A stretch of 64,000 nt of DNA from Platerodrilus igneus. Taxonomy: Eukaryota > Arthropoda > Insecta > Coleoptera > Lycidae. Position numbers and translations under genes: made by a program. The stretch is from NCBI GenBank assembly GCA_036346225.1, contig JARFIW010000999.1:4509001-4573000 (forward strand), in the 5' to 3' direction. Positions 56,315 to 64,000 of this stretch are shown piece by piece. Under the pieces are notes generated by a model, which ran no database searches, was not told where the DNA came from, and saw only the letters and a program-made list of their open reading frames with translations. Every line of letters begins with the position of its first letter. Within the stretch, counting starts at the first letter, position 1.

Positions 56315-57160
56315 TGTCTTATTTTTGATGTTACTATACCAAAACAATTTTGAAAAGAAACACTTAACACATCAGTTTATTTATACAATAGAACTGAAAC
56401 GTCATGTTTTCCAAGAAGAACGACACCAGCTGAAATTTGGTATAAGAAGAAACCTAATTTAAGTAAGATACGAGTATTTGGTTGTAATGCGTTTGTACAC
56501 ATTCCTAAAGAAGAAACACACGGCAAATTAGATAGCAGATCTAAGAAAATGTTAATGATGGGGTATGCTAACAATGGTTATCGTTTGTGGGATAGTGAGA
56601 AACAGAAAAGTGTTATTGCTAGAAATGTTGTATTTGATGAACGAAAGAAAGAAGAAGTACATATGCCTAGAATAGTTTTTGATGAACATGAGGCACTACA
56701 TGATATAAATAACAATATGCACCGATCTGACACTACACTTAGTACACCATTAAGTAAGGGTACAACCAGCGATAAAGAGGCATCAGGATCACCACATATA
56801 CAGAACACGGATAAACCACGTAGGCTGAGACAAATGCCAAAAAGATTTGAAGATAATGAGTTACAGATAAATGATGACATGGAACTTATGACAGCACTAA
56901 CAGCCACAAGTATTCCACAAAATTACTCCGAATCTATGGAAATTGGTAAAGGTTGGAAGGATGCAATCATAGAAGAACTTGAAGCTCACGTGAAAAATGA
57001 AACATGGGATACGTGCCTAGAGAAAAGGACATGAAAGTTATCGATTCTAAATGGGTTTTTAATATAAAAGAAAGAGATGGAGAAATAATACAAAAAGGTA
57101 GATTAGTAGTAAGGAGTTTTCTTCAAAGTGACATTCAGGAAGATATAAATATATTCGCCA
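56315..57160 (+). pseudogene. copia integrase C-terminus and start of RT
   Basis: TPAEIWYKKKPNLSKIRVFG and LDSRSKKMLMMGYANNGYRLW are the standard copia integrase C-terminal region. RT then begins with WKDAIIEELEAHVKNETWD and, in a shifted frame, IDSKWVFNIKERDG. Frame changes lie near 57020 and 57165. Confidence 0.82.
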
Positions 57161-58369
57161 GTGGCTAGAATTCTTAGCATACGCTTGCTCCTTTTGCTAA
57201 GTGTACAAAATGATTTGGAAATACATCAACTTGATGTCAAATGTGCTTTTCTTAATGGGACTCTGGGTGAACCTGTATTCATGGAGATTCCAGATGGTTT
57301 GGACATATCAACCGATTATGTATGTAAACTAAAAAAATCTTTATATGGATTACAACAACCACCTAAGTGTTGGTATGACAAATTGAATATGCATTTGTTG
57401 GAAATAGGTTTTACAAGATCAAAAGCTGATCCTTGTTTATACTTCAATGAGAATTTATTTTTGCTAGTGCATGTTGATGATTTGATTTTGGTATCAAGGT
57501 TAGATACCAAATTAAAAGAAGTAAAACAAAGACTAATGAATATCTTTCAAATGAGAGACCTTACAAACAAGAATCACATGAAATTTTTAGGTTTAAACAT
57601 ATCTAGATTCAATGAATATATTTTTATTGGCCAAAAGGAACTAATTCAAGAGGTCATACAAACTTTCAATATGCAAGATTCAAAACCTACATGTATTCCT
57701 ATTCAACAGAATTTGAATTTAAAACTTTCAGAACACAAACTCGATAATATACCTTATAAGCAGGTAATAGGTTCTTTAATGTATATCATGCTAGGCAATA
57801 GACCAGATATAAGTTTTGCAGTAACATATTTTAGCATGTTTCAAAACAACTATAGTAGTGAACATTGGACATTTTTAAAGGACATTCTTAGGTATCTAAA
57901 GACAACTGAAAATTATGGGTTAAAGTTTTCAAAATGTCAAAATGAAAAGGAGCCTATTCTGTCAGCTAATGTTGATGCTGACTTTACAAGTAACTTACAT
58001 GATAGGAAAAGTGTCAGTGGTTTTACCATAAACTTCTACAAAAACTTAGTGTTTTGGAAAACTAAGAAACAAGCAGTTGTCAGCTTATCAAGTGCAGAAG
58101 CCGAGTATTATGCATTATCAGCCTGCATCAGTGAATGCATTTTTATCTCACAAATAGTAAATAAAATCTTGAATTTAAATGTTTACCCTATAGAGATATT
58201 TGAAGATAATCAAGCCTGCATTAAGGTGGCTACAACATTAGAATCTAAACGGACAAAACATATAGATGTACGACATCACTTTTTGAGAGATTTAGTGACC
58301 AGCAAAAGGTATCCTTATTGTATGTGTTTACTGAAGAACAAGTGGCTGACTTGTTTACAAAACCCTTAA
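57161..58369 (+). pseudogene. copia reverse transcriptase and RNase H
   Basis: A 402-codon frame: HQLDVKCAFLNGTLGEPVFM, KLKKSLYGLQQPPKCWY, LLVHVDDLILVS (VDD active site kept, preceded by His rather than Tyr), then RNase H with ANVDADFTSN, DRKSVSGF, VSLSSAEAEYYALS and KRTKHIDVRHHFLRDLV. It is the longest intact piece of this element. The frame shifts only in the final codons. Confidence 0.9.
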
Positions 58370-58489
58370 AAAAGAACAAGTTTTTATACTTTAGACAAAA
58401 ACTTAATGTTGTTGAGGCTTAACAGAATGTATTTCTATTTTTAACTATTAGCTTATATAATGTTTTAGGTAATGTTAAATTGAGGGGAG

Positions 58490-58722
58490 TGTTGAGTTAT
58501 TGATTTGCAATTTTACATATCAAGTAACGAAAGGAAGTTGTGTGAAAACAATTGTGAAGGGGTTGTCAGAAAAATAAATATATAGACAAGTTTTTATTGA
58601 GTTGTACAAATAACAACTTTAAAACCACTTTCTGAACTTCTGTGTGTGTGTGTGTGTGTGTGTGTACTAGGTTCTGTAACCTGCGGTTTTTATCTTTGTA
58701 AATACACGTTAACCATTTCGCA
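58490..58722 (+). repeat. copia 3' LTR with expanded GT run
   Basis: Starts after tgaggggag. The (GT)n near 58640-58666 is about 26 bases, versus 8 in the 5' LTR. Similarity to the 5' LTR is weak after about 58667. Confidence 0.75.
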
Positions 58723-59630
58723 TATTTTCATTTTAAAATCCATATTTTAGGAAGGTAAGGAAATTACATTCTAATTCTCAAGGGGAAAACCAAGGGTTGG
58801 TAGTTTTAAATTAGTTTAGCGTATTCTTAGTAAGTCCGGTTGTCGAAACCCCAGCAGGTATATGAATCATTTTAAAGAATCCACATTTAAACAGTTATTC
58901 TATTCATGTATATTCGTTCCTAACAACCCGTTTTGTATAGACAAGTTTTGACTTTCACAGTCCTGTTCGCATTCCTGCTACGGCAGATGTTAGGTGCTTC
59001 CAAGAATTAGCAGCGAGGGACAAAACACGTATCACGTGCCTGGTTCATGGCACAGGCATGATAATGTCCACTAGCGTTATTTGGCAACACCGTTACACCC
59101 CCGTTCATTTGCTGGAAGGGTAAGGGATGGTATGAAATAGTGAGTAAGAATTATGCGACGAGTAGTGTTCGTTGGGGACTAAAAGGAATAAGATGTGAAG
59201 GCTCGGTGGTTGATCAAGAGACGAGAAGTGAAACTAAGTCACGCGCGGGACTAACTTAGCAATTCGTGTCGAAGGTCAGTTTTCTTTGAACGCAATTAAC
59301 ACTCTTCAATAGTTTTGAAGGATTTGTGGCGCGTGACTATATAGGTTTTGTTATAACCGGAACGATCCTATTTTATTTTATATAGAACGGATTAGATAAT
59401 TCGAAAATTGATAATTCGTGGAGAGCCGCCGAAGTAATATAGTGTAAACCCCGACCCAACAAACACTGACTTATTAAATACGGAATTAATTTTACGTTTA
59501 GGTTTAATGTATTAGCTAGTGGTGAGTTTCGAGTGAACTTAGATTATTTTGTAAAGGTGATCGTGATTTGTGACTCATCCAATTAAAATTCATTAGTGGT
59601 GTAACGAATTTTTTTTTTGGCTTACTAAAA
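58723..59630. other. Unrecognised leader or flank of gypsy-4
   Basis: No ORF or known motif. By position it should hold the gypsy-4 leader and the start of gag, but I cannot confirm this. Confidence 0.35.
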
Positions 59631-59635
59631 CACCA

Positions 59636-59772
59636 GCCCCACATTGGGTGTCAGTGTAACGATTTTTTCCTCTCTCTAATTGGCTCCGCTAGCCTCACGC
59701 ATGGGCGCTAGTGAAACGAATTTTCCTGGCCGACACTACTTTATTATCACCATGCTCCAAGTCAGGTGTCTG
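59636..59772 (-). other. Three tandem primer-binding-site-like units at gypsy-4 5' LTR
   Basis: Plus-strand phrases gccccacattgggtgtcag (59636), gcctcacgcatgggcgctag (59692) and gctccaagtcaggtgtctg (59754) are spaced 56-62 bases. The first two are followed by tgtaacga/tgaaacga, the third by the diverged caaaacaaa. A partial fourth LTR-end motif (tgtaacgaa) is near 59600. Confidence 0.65.
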
Positions 59773-61336
59773 CAAAACAAAGTCTTCCGACGTAACTAGG
59801 GGTCTATTCCTTGGGTAGAGCTATGAGCAATGGGGGTAAGTCGAAATCTGTAGGGGGTCACACTCAAACTAAAACAAACAGGCGCCACCAAGTCCAGATT
59901 GATTTATGTTAATGGCATGGCAAATTTCTAAGGGCGGACGTGGAGACCCAAAGAAAAAAAGATCGCCTTCGCTGACAAAAACTTGTCTTAACAGAATAAG
60001 ACGCTGTTCCTGTAAGGAAGAATAATAATTAAGTCACATAGAAAATGGGAACACAATTTGCGTCCCTCAAATATACCTAAAAATGCATAGAGAATATTTT
60101 CTACATAAGGGTGTCATAAAAATTTAACTCTTATTGCTTTTTGTTTATCAGGTCTGATCAAACTAGATCAGAATAAAAGACTTTAAGCGTGGATTATAAA
60201 TTTACTAGAAAGAATTTTTTCTGTTTCTGTAAATAAAATTTAATGCAATAAAATAAAATGAATAATTGAATTACTTGAAAAATTAATGTAAAGTTTATCA
60301 ACTTGATTCTTACTCAAATATATTACAACCCAGTGTGACTGGTTATACTAAGGTTTCATAACCCAATCAGATCTGTGTAGGTCATTTACAAATTAATATA
60401 CAAAATTTTCTCTTTAAGTTAACGGTATTAAAATCAATTTGAAGTCAAAATATTCACAAAGATATTCTCTAATTTTATCAAAGGTGGTAGTACTGTAATA
60501 CTAAACATCTGTTAGCAATTGTGCAATTGTTGACGGCATATTTCAAACAAACAGGTGACGTAACCGCAGCTGTTAATTTATGTTGAAGCCACGTGTAGTC
60601 ACATATCTACGAAACTAAGTGAAATTAAATTTGATACTGGAGAAAACCAGCTTAACTACAGGTAAACTGAATAACAAATTTGTGCTTCTATAAAACAAAA
60701 CGAAATAACGTGCTTTTAGAAGGAAATCTTAAAGCTATTACGAACCAAACCCCGGGTTGTTGTCCTTGGCTGGAATGGAAACCACATCGCCGTGCGGAAT
60801 CTGCAGCTAATTATTCTTGCTTTCCATGCTTTAAATACAGGTGTTGAAGCGAAGTGGGTTTCTTACATTGATTCAAGGCTGCATAACTTTTGTAGCGTAA
60901 TCTTCCGTTGTCTAATTTTAGTTACAAATGTAATTTTTCATTGCGTAGTCTATAAGTTAGAGTTTCTAAATTGTAGATTCTAAGTTGTCGTTGCGCGTTA
61001 CTCAGGAAGTGTGTCACATAAATAATGCGACCCGGAGGTCACTCGCCATTAATTTCAAATGCATGCTGTCGCTGCTCTTACCTATCGACGAGTGCTTTTG
61101 CCGCGTTCTTGCATGGTGGGAGGGTCCCGAGTGGGGTTGTCAAAAACCTCTCACGCGCGCGCCAGTGGCTGTGGAATACACCGAACTCCGAAACAAATAG
61201 ACTAACGACTCTAGATACTGTATTAATGTAAGGATTTGATTGTTACACGTATTATTACTTTAGTTAATAAAGGTGTTTTAACATTCGTTGTACCTTTCAT
61301 GAATAGATTTTTTACTGCGAAAATAAAATTGTTACA
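59773..61336 (-). repeat. gypsy-4 5' LTR (~1.6 kb)
   Basis: Pairs with 48972-50617, sharing aactaggggtctattccttg, gggcggacgtggagaccc, aataagacgctgttcctgta and the outer boundary aaaattgttaca. Elsewhere alignment is patchy with indels. Confidence 0.7.
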
Positions 61337-61713
61337 GTGGGATGAACATATTCTTCGTGTTATCGTACTCAAATTCAGTTTTCCGCACATACCACTGACG
61401 TCATTGATAAATTAAAAAGAGCCGCTTGCTGATGTCGCTATCCTGGAACTTCGACGCACCAACCAAAAACATCAGGGGAACCGTGGGCTGAATTCCTGTG
61501 GTAGCTATACCAGTAAACTGTGAGTAATTTTTTTTGTTTACTTAACTACAAACTGTTTATACATTGTTCGACGTTACTTCTGGTAGCGTATGAAATGAAA
61601 TTTTAAAGTTACGCCATGATTTAATTTCAATTATCTATTTAGTAGTGTATAATTCGATTAGCGCGAGGATCCTCTAGGGCATAAGTTAAGAATTTTCTCA
61701 ATGTCAAAATATA

Positions 61714-63444
61714 TACAGTGCTTCCCAAAAGTAACGGATATTAAATGTTTATTGACCATTTCTGAGTAAAAAGCTCTGACACGTCGATTTTTATTTTTAA
61801 ATTGTTATTTAATTATGTAATTTTTAACCCCCCACCCTTCAAACCCTAAGCGCTAGCATCTCCTACTTAAAAATTTTAAATAGCAATGTACCCCTTGTGA
61901 TACCTCAATTAATAGCATTTTTCATGTAGAAATAAAATTTTACAAAAAATTCTAAATCAGTTGATAAATAACTGTTTTATTCAATAAACAATACTTAAAT
62001 AAAAAGCAAAAAACAAACCCAATTTAAATTAAATGTTCAAACTGCTGTCCGTTAGCGGCTAGGCAGTGTCCTAATCTAGAGACAAACTCTTGTTGAACTT
62101 TGTATACTACACTTTAGATTTTAAATAACCCCAGAGGAAATAATCCAAACAGGTTAAGTCGGGAAACCTTGCGGGGCATTCAATTTGTCCTCGTATACCA
62201 ATCCACCTCATAGGAAATACTTGGTCGAGATATTCCCATACTGGATAGTGGGGAGACGCACCATCTTGCTGTAGCCAAATACTGGAATGAGGTGAATCAG
62301 GATCTTCTGTATTCGGATGTAGCACCGCTAAAACCGGAATTAATTCAAATTGGAGAAAATTTAGATATTGTTGTCCATTGAGTGTTCTCTCAAAAAAGTA
62401 CGGTCCAAAACCTTTATTACCCACTATCCCCACCCAAACATTAATCTTTTGTGGAAATTGTGTATTTGCTTCCATCATCCAATGCGGATTTTCATCAGCC
62501 CAATAACGGCAATTCTGCTTATTAACGGTACCATTTAAATAAAATGTTGCCTCATCAGAAAACATAATAGTTCCTTCCAATCCAGGATTTTCATTGCAAA
62601 GTTCCATCATTGTCTCACAAAATTGCGCTCGCCTATCAAAATTATCATCTGATAACTCTTGCACTATTTGCACTTTGTAAGGGTGAAATTTTTGCTTACG
62701 GAGAAATCTATAAACTGCACTTTTTGATGCATTTAACTGTGAAGCGACTTCCGCAACGCTTGAATGTGGATTTTCATTCACAAATAGCAAGACATCCAAT
62801 TCTGAATCTTCATCTAAAGCTGATGGACGTCCATCTTTAGATTTATCTCGTATGTGTCCAATATTCCGAAATTTATTTTCAATTCGGCTTATCGTTGATT
62901 GCGTGATTGGTGGGGGGGGGGGGTCGGGATGAATTTCATTGAATAAAATTCGAACTTCTTTGTGCGTTCGAATTCTATCTCCAAAGCCAATCATCATTAG
63001 AATTACAATTCTTTCGGCTCGTTAGGTCTCATTTTTGCTGACTTATTATTAAACAAGCAACACGCACTTAACTAACGTACTTTCACTAAACCTATTTGAC
63101 ACTTTACAAACATTTTGTTTGTCAAAGCATAACCGATAATTGGCACTTTAAATGAATAAGTTTTTATTGAATAGAACAGTTGTTTATCAACGGATTTAAA
63201 ATTTTTGTAAAATTTTATATCTGCATAAAAAATGCTATTAATTGAGGTATCACAAGGGGTACATTGCTATTTAAAATTTTTAAGTAGGGGATGCTAGCGC
63301 TTAGGGGTTGAAGGGTGGGGGGGTTAAAAATTACATAATTAAATGACAATTTAAAAATAAAAATCGACGTGTCAGAGCTTTTTACTCAGAAATTATCAAT
63401 AATCATTTAATCGAATATATCCGTTACTTTTGGGAAGCACTGTA
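61714..63444 (-). mobile_element. Long-TIR mariner, minus orientation (mariner-3)
   Basis: The element is 61716-63442, with TA at 61714-61715 and 63443-63444. Its right TIR is about 378 bp (63065-63442) and closely matches mariner-2; its left TIR is shortened to ~290 bp by a deletion. It encodes a more intact transposase than mariner-2. Confidence 0.93.
62107..62997 (-). pseudogene. Transposase of mariner-3, near-intact but C-terminally deleted
   Basis: A 296-codon frame with a helix-turn-helix N-terminus, IMFSDEATFYLNG (first catalytic Asp kept), WLQQDGASPHY (second) and FPDLTCLDYFLWG (third); so the DDE/D triad is complete. A run of twelve G (62912-62923) adds prolines near residue 25. After LKSKV an internal deletion of about 90 bases relative to mariner-2 shifts the frame and removes the C-terminal ~35 residues; VQQEF-type codons resume out of frame near 62100. 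It is probably inactive but could bind DNA. Confidence 0.88.
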
Positions 63445-63756
63445 TATACTTGTCTATAATGGTGACCGTAATTAAATCCAAGTTAGTCATTTAATAAATA
63501 AGGTATTAAGGAGAAGTGACTTATTAATAAATAACGCATGTGAGTGCTTAAATCAGAAGAACCGTGTTTTGTATAATCTCTGTAAAGTTATAATTAATCC
63601 ATGAAACTAAATTTTGACAAGTCATATTTATTTGTTAACTGGAATTCAGTTACCTTATTTTTTTTATATAGATAGTTTCGTGAAAACCTTAGTTACCTAA
63701 GGAATTTATAGGTAAGACCGACTCACTACCTTAGATATTTCAACCGGAAGTTGAGT
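63445..63756. other. No gene recognised
   Basis: AT-rich spacer to the right of mariner-3. Confidence 0.4.
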
Positions 63757-63832
63757 GCATATAAAGTACGAAGACCGGGAACTGCAATCAGCTTGGCACA
63801 ATTGTGGAATTGAACATTTTTCACGGCCAGGT
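63757..63832 (+). promoter_or_regulatory. Promoter-like TATA/initiator pair and possible first exon
   Basis: A TATA box (catataaag) near 63758-63766 is followed about 30 bases later by ATCAGCTTGG, close to the insect initiator. A donor-like site, ggccag|gtagga, occurs at about 63830. This would be the start of a host gene or LTR running off the window. Evidence is only the spacing of motifs. Confidence 0.35.
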
Positions 63833-64000
63833 AGGACTTATCCGGGTTCTTGTCTGAAGAAGTCGAGTTTTCCCTCATCTTGTAGGCTTCTCTGAAGGAC
63901 TAGGAATCCGTGCCATTTTAGGCGGAACTCGAATAAGATAAGGATGGTGCCCTCATATTACCCTGACCTAAGACTAACGGCAATATAATATTATTTCCAA

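Larger units (their letters stand above)
54255..58722 (+). mobile_element. copia-type LTR retrotransposon
   Basis: LTR pair: 54255 to about 54468 and 58490 to about 58722, both starting TGTTGAGTTATTG. A primer-binding site, ggttatgggcccag (54480-54493), is the half-tRNA type of copia elements, and a purine tract, ttgaggggag, precedes the 3' LTR. Gene order gag, protease, integrase, RT, RNase H is the copia order (integrase before RT). It sits in gypsy-4 gag. The 3' LTR has an expanded (GT)n. The right edge and target duplication are unclear. Confidence 0.9.
48972..61336 (-). mobile_element. Old Ty3/gypsy element with long LTRs (gypsy-4), carrying a copia insertion
   Basis: Minus-strand order: LTR (59773-61336), primer-site-like motifs, ~0.9 kb unrecognised leader, copia insertion (54255-58722), gag, knuckles, protease, RT, RNase H, integrase, LTR (48972-50617). 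LTRs have diverged considerably. No matching target duplication was found. All genes are broken. Confidence 0.7.

Overview
The window looks like repeat-dense, AT-rich chromosomal DNA from an insect or another arthropod. The reasons are eukaryotic mobile-element families typical of insects (mariner, BEL/Pao, Ty3/gypsy, copia, APE- and restriction-endonuclease-type LINEs, a tRNA-derived SINE), insect-like host gene fragments (a USP2-type deubiquitinase, a TAF1 bromodomain, protein disulfide isomerase ending in RDEL), and spliceosomal splice signals. I found no bacterial features, no rRNA, no free-standing tRNA and no CRISPR array. I cannot name the species.

Layout. 0-0.5 kb: a 209-bp tandem repeat. 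0.7-2.3 kb: a dead mariner with a SINE inside it. 3.0-14.5 kb: a BEL/Pao element whose 5-bp target duplication still matches, split by a ~1.3-kb unknown insertion that is itself split by a fairly complete Ty3/gypsy element (three nested layers, each with its own target duplication). 14.8 kb: one isolated exon-like segment. 15.6-16.1 kb: two SINE pieces in opposite orientation. 18.3-26.1 kb, minus strand: an R2-like LINE (zinc finger, RT, CCHC, restriction-like endonuclease), interrupted by a long-TIR mariner and an AT microsatellite. The reading frame of its last ORF runs on, in one frame, into a USP2-like deubiquitinase, a TAF1 bromodomain and a PDI. 27.6-32.1 kb: a pol-less gypsy with a giant, tandem-repeat-filled LTR. 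38.2-40.4 kb: remnants of a related gypsy. 40.7-41.3 kb: an APE-type LINE fragment. 42.5-47.8 kb: a second LINE, split by an unknown insertion carrying a MITE with TAA target sites. 49-61.3 kb: an old gypsy with ~1.6-kb LTRs and a copia element inserted in its gag. 61.7-63.4 kb: a second copy of the long-TIR mariner. The last 0.6 kb has a promoter-like TATA/initiator pair.

The most unusual object is the fusion at 18.3-22.4 kb: endonuclease end of a LINE, deubiquitinase, bromodomain and PDI, all on one strand, intronless, joined in a single frame over about 1,370 codons and broken only by one TGA. The order suits template switching during LINE reverse transcription (cDNA started on PDI mRNA, then jumped to TAF1, USP2 and LINE RNA), but a captured-gene LINE or an assembly error must also be considered. 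Damage (lost PDI signal peptide and part of domain b', lost bromodomain asparagine, the TGA) argues that it is at least partly decayed. Almost every other coding region here is broken. The gypsy element at 6.4-12.2 kb keeps the best-preserved catalytic motifs.
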